Notes: generated by a model not told the origin, from the letters alone. A stretch of DNA of 64,000 bases from UBA8346 sp050260935 (GCA_050260935.1 JBLNCU010000180.1:1-64000); one strand, 5' to 3'. Shown: positions 49,280-58,781, numbered from the stretch's first letter. Made by a program: numbers and translations.

Positions 49280-51962
49280 GAAGTTATTGTTATTGGATGG
49301 CTTTAGTTTGGCAAACCGGGCCTTTTTTGCCTTGCCTCCTTTGAAAACCAGCACCGGCCAGCCGACCAACGCGGTTTACGGTTTGCTTATGATGCTGTTG
49401 AAGCTGCTGGAGACAAAACCCGATTATATTTTGACCGCCTTTGATGTAGCGGCGCCTACCTTCCGGCACCTGGAATATGAGGCTTATAAAGGCCGGCGTT
49501 TAAAGATGGAAGACACTTTGAAGGTTCAGTTTCCGGTGATCAGGGAATTACTGGCGGTCCTAAAAATACCAATAATTGAAGAAGCTGGTTATGAGGCGGA
49601 TGACATCATCGGGACCATGGCTAGACTTGCTTCCGGACAGGGAATTGATGTGGGGATCGTAACCGGCGACCGTGATGCCTTTCAACTGGTGGACTCTAAA
49701 GTTACGGTGCTTTATACCAGAAAAGGGATTACCGAGATAGACCGGGTGGACGAGGAATATGTCCGTAACCGTTACCAGCTCACCCCGGCACAACTGATAG
49801 ATTTAAAAGCCTTGATGGGCGATGAATCGGATAACATCCCCGGAGTTCCCGGTTTCGGCGAGAAAACCGCTTTAAAATACTTGTATCAATATCAATCTTT
49901 GGACGGTATATACCAAAATCTTGATCAAATCACCAAGGCCAAGGATAAGGAAGTGCTGCTTCAATATAGGGAACAGGCATATCTTAGCCGGCATCTGGCG
50001 GAGATAATCACCGATATCAAGTTGGACTTTGATCCGGCGGTCTGTTGCCAACATCAGGAATACTCTAAAGAAAGTTTGATCGAATTCTGCAAGCGCTATG
50101 AATTCAATTCCCTAGTTAAGAAGCTCTCCGGCGGGGAGGATCTGGTAGAGGCAAAACAGTTGCAGCCATTGGCCTTTCAGTACCGGCTGCTGGAAAACGC
50201 GGATTTAGAGCCGGTCTCCGCCCTAATCAGGCAGGAAAAAAGCTGTTATCTCCAGTTTCTTACTTCAATCGCCAATTGGTCGCAAGTTCGTTTATTGGGC
50301 TTGGGAATCGGTGATTCCCAGCAGAACTGGTTCTATCCGCTGACCCCTGGTTCAGCGATACCGGAGCCCATTAGCGGGATATTGGCGGACCCGGCCATCG
50401 CCAAATACGGGCATGACCTTAAGAAACAGCTGCAAATAGCTTTAAAGTCCGGAATAGCAATCAATGGAGAACTGGAAGATTCATTGATCGCCGGATATTT
50501 GGTCAATGCCGGTTTGGGCGGATTGGAATTGGAGGAACTGGGAGCCTCCTACCTGCAAAGAGCAGTCCCAGCCTGGCAGAATGAGCGGGGCAAGCTGTTT
50601 TCAGTCTTTAACCTGCCGGAAAACTTGCCGGTTGATCTATTGGCCAATATTGCCTGTGGCCGTATAGAGGCCTTGCGCCTCCTGAAGGTCAAATTGCAGG
50701 ACTTGCTTTCCGCCTCCGGCCTGGAAAAACTTTACCAGGAAGTGGAATTGCCTTTAATCCGGGTCCTCTTTAATATGGAGAAAGAAGGAGTCAAAGTCGA
50801 CCCGGAGACTCTGCGGGAATTCGGTAAAATTTTAAAAGATCGCCAGTTGGAATTGGAGCAGGAAATTTATTCCCTGGCCGGTGAGGAGTTTAATATCAAT
50901 TCCCCCAAACAATTAGGGGCGGTTTTATTTGGAAAACTCGGTTTAAAAGCGCCTAAAAAAACCAAAACCGGTTATTCCACCGATGCCGAGGTGCTGGAGA
51001 CATTAAGCGATCAGCATCCGGTTATTCTGAAGATATTGGAATACCGGCAGAACACCAAATTGCAGACAACCTATATTGATTCTCTGATTGCCCTGATCAA
51101 TGTCCAAAGCGGCAGGGTCCATACAACCTTCAATCAGGCGATCACTACAACCGGCCGTTTAAGCAGCACTGAGCCGAACCTGCAAAATATCCCCATTCGC
51201 TCCGAAGAAGGCCGTTACATCAGGCGGGCTTTTTTACCGGGGGATAAAAGTCAGCGCTTGCTGGCAGCCGATTATTCCCAAATTGAGTTGCGGGTTATGG
51301 CCCACTTTTCCCAGGACCCGGCCTTTAAAGAAGCCTTCCTTAAAGGAGAGGACATTCACAAGTTTACCGCGGCCACAGTTTATGGAGTACCGGTGGAGAT
51401 GGTCACTAAGGAGATGCGCAATTCGGCCAAGGCGGTGAATTTCGGTATAATCTACGGCATCAGTGGTTTTGGATTGGCCAAGAATATGGGGGTTTCCCGG
51501 AAGGAAGCCGAGGCCTTCATCGAGGCTTATTTTGCCAAATACCCCGGGGTTCAAGCTTATGTCGAACAATTGATAGCTGAAGCCAAAAAGAGTGGAGAGG
51601 CCAAAACATTGTTAGGAAGGATTCGCAAGCTTCCCGATTTAAATTCCCGCAACTTTACCCTGCGTTCTTTCGCAGAACGGATGGCCCGCAACACTCCGAT
51701 TCAAGGCACGGCGGCTGATATCATTAAAAAGGCCATGGTCAATATCATGAAACATTTGACCGCCAAGCCGGAAATGGGTAAAATGTTACTGCAAGTCCAT
51801 GATGAACTTGTTTTTGAAGTCCCGGAGTCCGGCTGGCGGGAGTTGGCGGCTATGGTTAAAACCGAAATGGAGGGAGCGGTAACCCTGACCGTTCCCTTGG
51901 TGGTCGATTTGAAATTGGGATTAAACTGGGGTGAAATGTCCCCGGTAAAATTGGAGGACTGA
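49272..51962 (+). CDS. polA: DNA polymerase I
   Basis: 896 residues. N-terminal 5'-3' exonuclease (1-290; DGFSLANRAFFALPP, ALMGDESDNIPGVPGFGEKTA), a 3'-5' exonuclease-like domain (about 305-480) lacking the DxE and later Asp metal ligands and hence probably inactive, and the polymerase domain with motif A DYSQIELRVMAHFS, motif B NFGIIYGISGFGLA and motif C VHDELVFE. ATG 49272 follows GAAAGGA. It begins polA-mutM-coaE, a conserved repair/replication cluster. Confidence 0.97.
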   Translation: MTKKLLLLDGFSLANRAFFALPPLKTSTGQPTNAVYGLLMMLLKLLETKPDYILTAFDVAAPTFRHLEYEAYKGRRLKMEDTLKVQFPVIRELLAVLKIPIIEEAGYEADDIIGTMARLASGQGIDVGIVTGDRDAFQLVDSKVTVLYTRKGITEIDRVDEEYVRNRYQLTPAQLIDLKALMGDESDNIPGVPGFGEKTALKYLYQYQSLDGIYQNLDQITKAKDKEVLLQYREQAYLSRHLAEIITDIKLDFDPAVCCQHQEYSKESLIEFCKRYEFNSLVKKLSGGEDLVEAKQLQPLAFQYRLLENADLEPVSALIRQEKSCYLQFLTSIANWSQVRLLGLGIGDSQQNWFYPLTPGSAIPEPISGILADPAIAKYGHDLKKQLQIALKSGIAINGELEDSLIAGYLVNAGLGGLELEELGASYLQRAVPAWQNERGKLFSVFNLPENLPVDLLANIACGRIEALRLLKVKLQDLLSASGLEKLYQEVELPLIRVLFNMEKEGVKVDPETLREFGKILKDRQLELEQEIYSLAGEEFNINSPKQLGAVLFGKLGLKAPKKTKTGYSTDAEVLETLSDQHPVILKILEYRQNTKLQTTYIDSLIALINVQSGRVHTTFNQAITTTGRLSSTEPNLQNIPIRSEEGRYIRRAFLPGDKSQRLLAADYSQIELRVMAHFSQDPAFKEAFLKGEDIHKFTAATVYGVPVEMVTKEMRNSAKAVNFGIIYGISGFGLAKNMGVSRKEAEAFIEAYFAKYPGVQAYVEQLIAEAKKSGEAKTLLGRIRKLPDLNSRNFTLRSFAERMARNTPIQGTAADIIKKAMVNIMKHLTAKPEMGKMLLQVHDELVFEVPESGWRELAAMVKTEMEGAVTLTVPLVVDLKLGLNWGEMSPVKLED

Positions 51963-51965
51963 AAA

Positions 51966-52784
51966 TTGCCTGAGTTACCCGAGGTGGAAACGATACGTTT
52001 GACCCTCAAGCCGAAAATACAGGATCGAACAATTGTCGCAGCTGAAATAATCCTCCCCAAATTGATTCAAGATATGACGGTTGAAGAATTTAGAGCTCAA
52101 ATCCGCCAAAAAAAGATAGTTGGGATCGAACGGCGCGGCAAATACTTGCTGATTAAACTCTCCGCCGATCTGGTACTAGCGTTTCATCTCCGGATGACCG
52201 GTCAACTGATTGTCGAACCGGCAGAAGCTACTTCGGCCAAGGCAACTTATTTACGGTTTTTATTGGACGACGGGAAGGAACTTCGCTACCGGGACCAGCG
52301 TAAATTTGGCCGGGTATTCTTATTTGCAGCCGGAAATGCGCCGCTTAGCTTAAGAAAACTAGGCCCGGAGCCATTGGGAACTGAATTTAACGCGGCGGTT
52401 TTAAAGCAGCGATTTTCCGGTTGTAAAATGGCTGTCAAAAAAGCCCTGCTCGATCAGGAGATTATTGCCGGAATCGGCAATATCTATGCCGATGAGGCCT
52501 TGTTTTTAGCCGGAATTCATCCGGCCCGCCCGGTTCCTTCGTTAACGGATGATGAATACCAACAATTATACCAGGCGATCCGCCAGGTGCTAACGGAGGG
52601 AATCGCCTACCGGGGCACCACCAAGCGCGACTACAGAGACGGCGAGGGGAACCCCGGCTCTTACCAGGATCATCTGAGGGTATATGGCCGGAAAGGTTTG
52701 ACTTGCGAGAGATGCCATAGTACGATTGTAAAAATGAATTTTGCCGGCCGGGGCACTCATTTTTGCCCGTTGTGCCAGAAATAA
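51966..52784 (+). CDS. mutM: Formamidopyrimidine-DNA glycosylase
   Basis: Removes oxidised purines. Begins MPELPEVETIR, leaving Pro1 and Glu2 as the catalytic N-terminus after Met removal. Middle H2TH region LLDQEIIAGIGNIYADEALF. The C-terminal zinc finger is complete: CERCHSTI then CPLC. 272 residues. The start is TTG three bases after the polA stop codon. Confidence 0.96.
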   Translation: MPELPEVETIRLTLKPKIQDRTIVAAEIILPKLIQDMTVEEFRAQIRQKKIVGIERRGKYLLIKLSADLVLAFHLRMTGQLIVEPAEATSAKATYLRFLLDDGKELRYRDQRKFGRVFLFAAGNAPLSLRKLGPEPLGTEFNAAVLKQRFSGCKMAVKKALLDQEIIAGIGNIYADEALFLAGIHPARPVPSLTDDEYQQLYQAIRQVLTEGIAYRGTTKRDYRDGEGNPGSYQDHLRVYGRKGLTCERCHSTIVKMNFAGRGTHFCPLCQK

Positions 52785-52806
52785 AGATTTTGAGGAGTGA
52801 CCGACT

Positions 52807-53409
52807 ATCCTAAAAATAGGCTTAACGGGCGGGATTGCCTGTGGGAAGTCAAGCGTGATCGAGATTTTAAAAAACAAAGGAATCAAAGTCATCAACGCGG
52901 ATGATTTGGCGCACCAAGCCTATGAACCGGGCAATCCGGCTTTCAATAAGATCCTGGCGGAATTTGGCCGGGATTTTTTGGGGGAGAACGGCCAAATCGA
53001 CCGTAAAAAGTTAGCCCGGCTAGTGTTTACCGATGATAAGGCCCGGGCCCGGTTGGAGCGAATAGTTCATCCGGTAGTCTTGGACGCCTTGAAAGACCGG
53101 TTGAAATATTGGGCCGGGCGGGGCGAAAAGCTGGTTGTCGTGGAAATACAGCTCCTCTATGAAGTCGGTTGGGAGTCTTTATTTGATCAAATCTGGGTGG
53201 TCACCGCCCCCGAAGCCGAACAATTGCAAAGGTTAAAAAGCAGGGATCAACTTTCGGAAGAAAACGCCGTTTCCCGTATCAAAGCTCAATTGCCTTTAAA
53301 TTATAAAGAAAAAAAGGCGGATGTGGTAATTAATAATTGCCAAGGACTAACCGATCTAAAAAAACAAGTCGAGCGGTTGTTGGCCGGAATGCTCGATTCC
53401 ATCCGGTAA
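52807..53409 (+). CDS. coaE: Dephospho-CoA kinase, probable ATC start
   Basis: Last step of CoA synthesis. The P-loop GLTGGIACGKSS is in frame but lies upstream of the first ATG/GTG/TTG codon (GTG 52855). The frame is open from just after a TGA at 52798-52800. An ATC at 52807 follows GAGGAG by nine bases and gives the textbook beginning [M]LKIGLTGGIACGKSS and a normal 200-residue product. So a non-standard ATC start is the best reading. Other motifs: NADDLAHQAYEPG and VVEIQLLYEVGWE. Confidence 0.92.
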   Translation: MLKIGLTGGIACGKSSVIEILKNKGIKVINADDLAHQAYEPGNPAFNKILAEFGRDFLGENGQIDRKKLARLVFTDDKARARLERIVHPVVLDALKDRLKYWAGRGEKLVVVEIQLLYEVGWESLFDQIWVVTAPEAEQLQRLKSRDQLSEENAVSRIKAQLPLNYKEKKADVVINNCQGLTDLKKQVERLLAGMLDSIR

Positions 53410-53484
53410 TGTTAAACTCTGGTCTAATTAAGATTCTCTTTTCATAAAAGACTATAGCCGAAAAAGTGGAGTGGATGACGACCT

Positions 53485-54033
53485 GTGAAATACCGGGGCT
53501 TGATTATTCTATTAATATTTTCAATCATTATCTGGCACAAGCCTATCTTGAGAATATATTTTGTAATGGATTATGCGGATAAAATCACCGCTTTCAGCAG
53601 GGCAAACGGGGTGAGCTCAGCTACTGTCAGCGCCATCGTCTTCACCGAAAGCCGTTTTAACGCCGCCGCCAAGTCCAGAAAAGGGGCTTTGGGTTTAATG
53701 CAGATTATGCCCAGCACCGGGGAGTGGGTCGCCGATAAACTGGCTTGGCCGAAATTTACGGTCGAAGATTTGCTTGATCCCGATAAAAATTTAACGGTCG
53801 GTATTTGGTACCTGGCCTACTTGAAACGGAGCTTTAACCAAAATGAGTATCTGGCGTTGGCTTCTTACAACGCCGGCCTCAAATATGTTTTGCAGTGGCT
53901 TGATGAAGGGACTTGGGACGGCGATAAGGTTAAGGTTGAACAGATACCTTTTCCGGAGACGAAAAAATATGTTATCCGGATTTTAGTTTTACGAAAGATT
54001 TACCGGTACCTTTACCCGGATTTGTTAACTTGA
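53485..54033 (+). CDS. Lytic transglycosylase (SLT family), membrane-anchored
   Basis: 182 residues: one N-terminal membrane helix (about 5-22) and an SLT lysozyme-fold domain (about 30-165). The catalytic Glu is in FTESRFN, with GLMQIMPSTGEW and LASYNAG as the other family motifs. It would cleave peptidoglycan outside the membrane. GTG start. It often follows coaE in this phylum. Confidence 0.9.
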   Translation: MKYRGLIILLIFSIIIWHKPILRIYFVMDYADKITAFSRANGVSSATVSAIVFTESRFNAAAKSRKGALGLMQIMPSTGEWVADKLAWPKFTVEDLLDPDKNLTVGIWYLAYLKRSFNQNEYLALASYNAGLKYVLQWLDEGTWDGDKVKVEQIPFPETKKYVIRILVLRKIYRYLYPDLLT

Positions 54034-54187
54034 TGTTTTATTTTTTATAATAAGACTAAACCTTTTTGAAAATATTCCGATAACTAGATCAGGATAATTA
54101 TTGGCCAAAAAGAATGCCGGATTTTAACAAAAATAAACCCATTAAAAAGACTCTTAATTTTTACTGGAACTGAATGGGGGAATGTTG

Positions 54188-54613
54188 ATGTTGAAATTGG
54201 CGTCAATGATGAAGGAAGATTTGGAGTTGCTTTACGCGCGGGCTAATGGTTATTTAGCCAATGGCTCCCCGGGAATGGCTGAAAACTTATATAATAAAAT
54301 TCTTAGTTTGGGGGAGACCGGAGCGGCCATCGACCCCGAAACCGAGGCCGATGTTCTTCACAACTTGGGGATGATCGCCGAGGAAAGGTTAAATTTCGAT
54401 CTGGCTATCGACTACTACCAAAAGGCGGTTACCCTTAATAAACAGCGCAGCATGACCTGGTTATTTCTGGCCAAATTACTCTTGAACCGGTTTGAACGCC
54501 TTCAAAGCAAGTTGGATTTGAAAGCCGGGTTGGAGGCTGTTGCTCAAGCTGAAGCCAACAATTCTCATTATCCCGTCATTAGGCTTTTAAAAGAAAAATA
54601 TAAGCCATCATAA
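54188..54613 (+). CDS. Small TPR-repeat protein
   Basis: About 141 residues made of three TPR-like helix pairs (ARANGYLANGSPGMAENLYNKIL; ADVLHNLGMIAEERLNFDLAIDYYQKAVTL; MTWLFLAKLLL). No signal peptide. ATG 54188 sits seven bases behind GGGGGA; an in-frame ATG at 54182 is too close. A partner cannot be named. Confidence 0.75.
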   Translation: MLKLASMMKEDLELLYARANGYLANGSPGMAENLYNKILSLGETGAAIDPETEADVLHNLGMIAEERLNFDLAIDYYQKAVTLNKQRSMTWLFLAKLLLNRFERLQSKLDLKAGLEAVAQAEANNSHYPVIRLLKEKYKPS

Positions 54614-54629
54614 AAAAGACCCGAAAAAC

Positions 54630-54666
54630 TCCGGCCGGGACTCCCTCACCGGCCGGAATTTTTTAT
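54630..54666 (+). terminator. Terminator after the TPR gene
   Basis: TCCGGCCGG (54630-54638) / CCGGCCGGA (54649-54657), then a T-rich run. Confidence 0.88.
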
Positions 54667-54694
54667 TTGCAGCGTTTTGGCTGAATGTTATAAT
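54667..54694 (+). promoter_or_regulatory. Possible promoter of rimO
   Basis: TTGCAG (54667-54672) with a 16-base spacer and perfect TATAAT (54689-54694). A second TATAAT (54772-54777), nearer rimO, lacks a good -35 box. Confidence 0.5.
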
Positions 54695-54815
54695 ACCATT
54701 GGGCATCCGGGGATATTTAAAGCCGGCCGGTTTACCAAATAAGGGTTACTATATGTTTTTACACTGCTTGGTATAATAGATTTGGCGCGTAATATGTTGT
54801 TTTTCGGAGGCTTCG

Positions 54816-56144
54816 ATGAGTACATTGGCGGTTGTTTCTTTGGGTTGCGCTAAAAACCTGGTGGACACGGAGATCATGCTGGGGCAGCTCCATCAGTCAG
54901 GTTGGGAGTTGACTGAGGATTTTTCCAAAGCTGAGATGATTTTGGTCAATACTTGCGGGTTTATCCAAACCGCCAAAGAGGAATCGATCAATCATATTCT
55001 AGCAATGGCCGAATATAAAAAACCCGGCGTCGGCAGATGCCGAAAGTTGGTTGTCGCCGGTTGTCTGGTTCAAAGGCACCTTTCGGAACTGGTCCCGGAA
55101 ATCCCCGAGGTCGATAACTGGATTGGCTTAGGGGAGATCGGCCGAATCTCCCAATTGATTAATCAGGAGCAATCCGGTGCTTTCCAGGGGAAACCCCGGG
55201 AAGAACCCTTTCTGAACAACGAAAACCTCCCCCGTTATCAAGTCACCTTGAAACATACTGCTTATGTAAAAATCGCCGAAGGGTGCAACCACTGTTGCTC
55301 GTACTGTGCGATCCCTATTATTAAAGGGAAATTTCGTAGCCGTAGTTTGGAATCGCTTCTGGCGGAGATTAAAAGCCTTGTGGAAAGGGGGGTGGCCGAG
55401 ATTAATTTAATAGCGCAAGACATTACCAAATATGGTTCTGATTTAAACCCCCGGATTAATTTACGGATTTTGCTCGAAGAAATTATGGACAAGGCCAACC
55501 CCCCCTGGATTAGGCTTTTATATGCTTATCCCAGCGGAATTGATCATGATTTGCTCCAGTTGATGGCCGACAATTCAAGTATCTGTAAATATTTAGATCT
55601 GCCATTGCAGCATATTAACTCCAGAATCTTAAAATTAATGAACCGTCCGGAATCCTCAGCCGATATTGAGGAAAAAATAAGAATGATCAGGGAGACCGTT
55701 CCCGGGATAGCGCTCCGGACTACCTTTCTAGTAGGCTTTCCTTCGGAAACCGAAGCGGAGTTCGAAGAATTGCTGGGTTTTGTAGAAGCGGGGCACTTTG
55801 ATCATGCCGGAGTCTTCGCCTATAGCCGGGAGGAGGGGACCAGGGCCTACGGTATTGAACCGCAGATTGAAGAGGCGGTAAAAGAAGAACGCCGTCATAA
55901 ACTACTGGCCGCGCAGAAAAAAGTTTCCGCGCGGTATCTTGCCGGACAAATCCATCAGGAGCAATTGATCTTGGTTGACAGCATTTTACCGGACCGAACC
56001 GGCGTTGGCCGGACCCAGGGGTTAGCCCCGGAAGTGGACGGAGTTGTCTACCTCCGGAATTACCAGGGGCCGTCGGGTAGATTTACTAAAGGGTTAATCA
56101 ACGGTAGTGACGAATATAATTTATTCGCGGAAGAAATCTTCTAA
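54816..56144 (+). CDS. rimO: Ribosomal protein S12 methylthiotransferase RimO
   Basis: Radical-SAM enzyme that methylthiolates Asp of ribosomal protein S12. 442 residues: N-terminal MTTase cluster domain with cysteines in SLGCAKN, NTCGFI and VAGCLVQRH; radical-SAM motif CNHCCSYC; C-terminal TRAM domain (about 370-440). SLGCAKNLVDTE is the RimO rather than MiaB signature. GGAGGC ahead of the ATG. Confidence 0.96.
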   Translation: MSTLAVVSLGCAKNLVDTEIMLGQLHQSGWELTEDFSKAEMILVNTCGFIQTAKEESINHILAMAEYKKPGVGRCRKLVVAGCLVQRHLSELVPEIPEVDNWIGLGEIGRISQLINQEQSGAFQGKPREEPFLNNENLPRYQVTLKHTAYVKIAEGCNHCCSYCAIPIIKGKFRSRSLESLLAEIKSLVERGVAEINLIAQDITKYGSDLNPRINLRILLEEIMDKANPPWIRLLYAYPSGIDHDLLQLMADNSSICKYLDLPLQHINSRILKLMNRPESSADIEEKIRMIRETVPGIALRTTFLVGFPSETEAEFEELLGFVEAGHFDHAGVFAYSREEGTRAYGIEPQIEEAVKEERRHKLLAAQKKVSARYLAGQIHQEQLILVDSILPDRTGVGRTQGLAPEVDGVVYLRNYQGPSGRFTKGLINGSDEYNLFAEEIF

Positions 56145-56214
56145 TATTCTTCTATTAGCGACAGGAATTTCGGAAAAAGTGCCGAATCGTTGGAATATCT
56201 GGAGGAAGATTGTT

Positions 56215-56769
56215 ATGAACCTCGCTAATTGGATCACCGCCTTAAGAATTATCCTGGCCCTTGTTTGTGTGGGGATCCTTTTTTGGGACATCCCCGGCCG
56301 GGATTTATTGGCTGCCCTTATATTTATCGTAGCCGGTCTAACCGACGGACTGGATGGCTATGCCGCCAGGGTGCGAAAAGAGGTAACTCCGTTTGGAAAA
56401 TCGTTTGACCCTTTAGCGGACAAGGTATTGATCATAATAACCTTGTTGGTTCTGGCCAATATGCAGCGTGTTCCCTGGCTGGCGGTTTGGATTATAATTT
56501 CCCGTGAGATTTTAATCACGGTATTACGGTATTTCGCCGGGAAAAAGGGTTTGGAAGTGGCCGCCAGTCCTTGGGGCAAGTTAAAAACCGTCTCCCAGAT
56601 TGTAGCCATCGCCATCATTATGGTTGATAAGATCTGGCAGATTACCTTCAGCGTTCAGATTTTATGGCTGGCGGTATTGCTGACAATCTGGTCGGGAATT
56701 GACTATTTCTGGCGTTGGCGCACTGTTTTCTGGAGTTCAAAATCAAAAGACCTGATGATAAAGTCATAA
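56215..56769 (+). CDS. pgsA: CDP-diacylglycerol-glycerol-3-phosphate 3-phosphatidyltransferase
   Basis: Makes phosphatidylglycerol phosphate. 184 residues, four to five membrane helices, with the CDP-alcohol phosphatidyltransferase motif DGLDGYAARVRKEVTPFGKS continuing to FDPLADK (DGxxAR...G...D...D). ATG 56215 follows GGAGGAAG. The order rimO-pgsA is common. It ends two bases before the convergent cysteine-desulfurase-like gene. Confidence 0.95.
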   Translation: MNLANWITALRIILALVCVGILFWDIPGRDLLAALIFIVAGLTDGLDGYAARVRKEVTPFGKSFDPLADKVLIIITLLVLANMQRVPWLAVWIIISREILITVLRYFAGKKGLEVAASPWGKLKTVSQIVAIAIIMVDKIWQITFSVQILWLAVLLTIWSGIDYFWRWRTVFWSSKSKDLMIKS

Positions 56770-56771
56770 AT

Positions 56772-58073
56772 CTAAAGCAGGTTATTAGTTATTGATTTTT
56801 TTCGCTCTAAAGCCAGTTCCTGTAATGATTCGACTAATAGATCAATCTCGGAATGTTTATTATAGCATCCAAAGCTGATCCGGACCATACCTGGGGATAT
56901 GGACCGGGGGTTTTCAAGGATGCTTTTTTGATAAACTCTCATTTCCGATGGGCGTAACTCCAGCAAGCTTTGAACGTACCCGCGGGCGCAGAAGCAACCG
57001 TTCCGTACCCCGATTCCTTTGGCATCCGCCAAATATTGAGCCACCTCATCATGGCCCACTCCTTTGACGTTGAAGCTAACCACGCCCACCCTCCCTAGTC
57101 TGTTTCTGTTATAAATTGTTACCTCTGGAATCGCTTCCAGTTTATCCAGAGTATATTGTAAAAGACTGTTTTCATGTTCGATAATCCCTTCCCAGCCGAG
57201 ACCGGTTATAATCTTAACCGCTTCGGCTATTGCCGAAGCCCCGATAATGTTCGGAGAACCGGCTTCTTCCGCCTCAGGCGGCTCCGCCCAGATTATTCCG
57301 GCCGGTCCTATCCCCCGTATCGTTCCCCCACCCGCTTGGCTGGGGGGTTTTTTACTGAATATTTCCCGGGGCCCGATTAAAACCCCCGTTCCGAAAGGAG
57401 CATACATTTTATGGCCGGAAAAGGCCAGAAAATCGAGGTGGCGGGGGTCCGAAGCCGGATAAAGCATGACCGGGCGATGAGGAATCAACTGCGCTCCATC
57501 AACCAAGATTTTGGCTCCGGCTTGATGGGCCATTTCCGCCAAGGTATATATGGGCGGGGTATAACCGGTAACATTGGAGGCGCCGCTTATAGCCAGCAGT
57601 TTGATCTTCCCTCGGTTCAACCGGAGGAATTTTTCCAGTTGTTCCAGGTCCAAGCCATCGTTTTCCAACCCCACACAAAAGGTTCGCCCTTTCAACCAGG
57701 GAAGCTCGTTGGAATGGTGTTCGATTTTACTGAAAACCACGATTTCGCCGGGGAGAATATCTAAATAGTGGCTTACTTTATTAATGGAATCTGTGGTGTT
57801 TTTGGTGAAAATAACGGCGTCATGTTCGAGATCGGCTTTGACGAAATCAGCGGTTATCCACCGGGCTTCCTCGTATTTATCCGTACAGTAGCGCGACTTG
57901 TAGCCGGCGCCACGGTGAACGCTGGAATACCATCCGGCCAGCTCTAAAATTTGCTCCATAACCCCCTTAAACGGCGGAGTGCTGGCCGCGTTGTCCAGAT
58001 TGATATATGGTTTTAAACCGTTGGAGGTGGGCGCTTCCTTTTCACAACCATAAATAAGATCAGCGAAATCCAT
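56772..58073 (-). CDS. Class V aminotransferase, cysteine-desulfurase-like
   Basis: A PLP enzyme of about 433 residues. INLDNAASTPP at the start, DGAQLIPHRP (the PLP-pairing Asp and Gln), SGHKMYAPFG with the Schiff-base Lys, and a Cys-containing loop RNGCFCARG that may carry the catalytic Cys as in SufS/CsdA. HHSNELPW matches the group II cysteine-desulfurase pattern. No scaffold gene (sufU, iscU) is adjacent, so it may act on another substrate. On the minus strand GAGAGAGGTG precedes ATG 58073; the upstream in-frame GTG at 58085 overlaps it. Confidence 0.85.
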   Translation of the reverse strand: MDFADLIYGCEKEAPTSNGLKPYINLDNAASTPPFKGVMEQILELAGWYSSVHRGAGYKSRYCTDKYEEARWITADFVKADLEHDAVIFTKNTTDSINKVSHYLDILPGEIVVFSKIEHHSNELPWLKGRTFCVGLENDGLDLEQLEKFLRLNRGKIKLLAISGASNVTGYTPPIYTLAEMAHQAGAKILVDGAQLIPHRPVMLYPASDPRHLDFLAFSGHKMYAPFGTGVLIGPREIFSKKPPSQAGGGTIRGIGPAGIIWAEPPEAEEAGSPNIIGASAIAEAVKIITGLGWEGIIEHENSLLQYTLDKLEAIPEVTIYNRNRLGRVGVVSFNVKGVGHDEVAQYLADAKGIGVRNGCFCARGYVQSLLELRPSEMRVYQKSILENPRSISPGMVRISFGCYNKHSEIDLLVESLQELALERKKSITNNLL

Positions 58074-58329
58074 CCATCCCGTCACCTCTCTCCATTCTAT
58101 GAGAAGCCGGGACTATTGGCTACTTTTTATAGTTTGCCGCAGGTTTAGCCTAAAGAGTCTTTGAATCAAAGCTAAAAAAGGAAGATTCAGTTCGATTTGC
58201 TTCCGGAACCCATTTGCCCGATTTGGCACAGTTGGTATGAAACTTGAAATATTCCCAGACATTTTGAGGTTTTATCCGCATGTAGCTGGGTAAATTAAAA
58301 CCAGCACTCTATGAAGGGGGGGAAAATTA

Positions 58330-58665
58330 ATGGGTACTGGACAAAGAAGTAATAATTACGTTGTCAAAGAAGCCTCTAAAGCGCTTCACAACATGAAGTA
58401 TGAGATGGCTAAAGACTTGGCAGCAGCCAACATTATCGATACATCGCCTATTCAAGGCGATTATTGGGGTTACATGACGGCAAGAGATTGCGGCCATGTA
58501 GGAGGCCAAATGGTTAAGAATATGATTGATGCTGCCGAGCGTTCCCTGGCGGAACAGGCTTTGGCCAATGTCCAAACCGGTTTTCAAGCCGGTCTCAGCT
58601 CAAAAAACGATACCGTTCAGAGTATCTCCAATTTCAATCTCAACAGCTTAAATCAGAAATACTAA
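58330..58665 (+). CDS. Alpha/beta-type small acid-soluble spore protein, with extended C-terminus
   Basis: A DNA-coating spore protein of 111 residues. The conserved core is present: KALHNMKYEMAKDL (with Glu-Met-Ala at the position of the germination protease site) and YMTARDCGHVGGQMVKNMI. Bacillus members are 60-75 residues; here about 30 extra residues, Asn/Ser-rich, follow the core, and there is a longer linker in the middle. AAGGGGGG precedes the ATG. Expected to be expressed in the forespore under SigG; I could not identify that promoter with confidence. Confidence 0.88.
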   Translation: MGTGQRSNNYVVKEASKALHNMKYEMAKDLAAANIIDTSPIQGDYWGYMTARDCGHVGGQMVKNMIDAAERSLAEQALANVQTGFQAGLSSKNDTVQSISNFNLNSLNQKY

Positions 58666-58671
58666 TACTTA

Positions 58672-58696
58672 AGGGGCGGGGTTTCCCGCCCTTTTT
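58672..58696 (+). terminator. Terminator of the SASP gene
   Basis: GGGCGGG (58674-58680) / CCCGCCC (58685-58691) with a GTTT loop and a T5 tail. Confidence 0.88.
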
Positions 58697-58781
58697 CAGT
58701 TTTATTGGAAAATACCTCTGATTTGCAGGAATTCGGAAAACAAAAAGCGAAAACTATGGGGAAAAAATTGGAGGTATGGTT

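Noticed and set aside
49580..50760. Active proofreading domain in DNA polymerase I
   Set aside because: The fold seems present, but the DxE and later Asp metal ligands are not visible, so only a structural role is claimed.
58201..58329. SigG promoter for the SASP gene
   Set aside because: TGAAAT- and CATGTA-like hexamers are present but none has correct spacing and sequence together, so no site is annotated.
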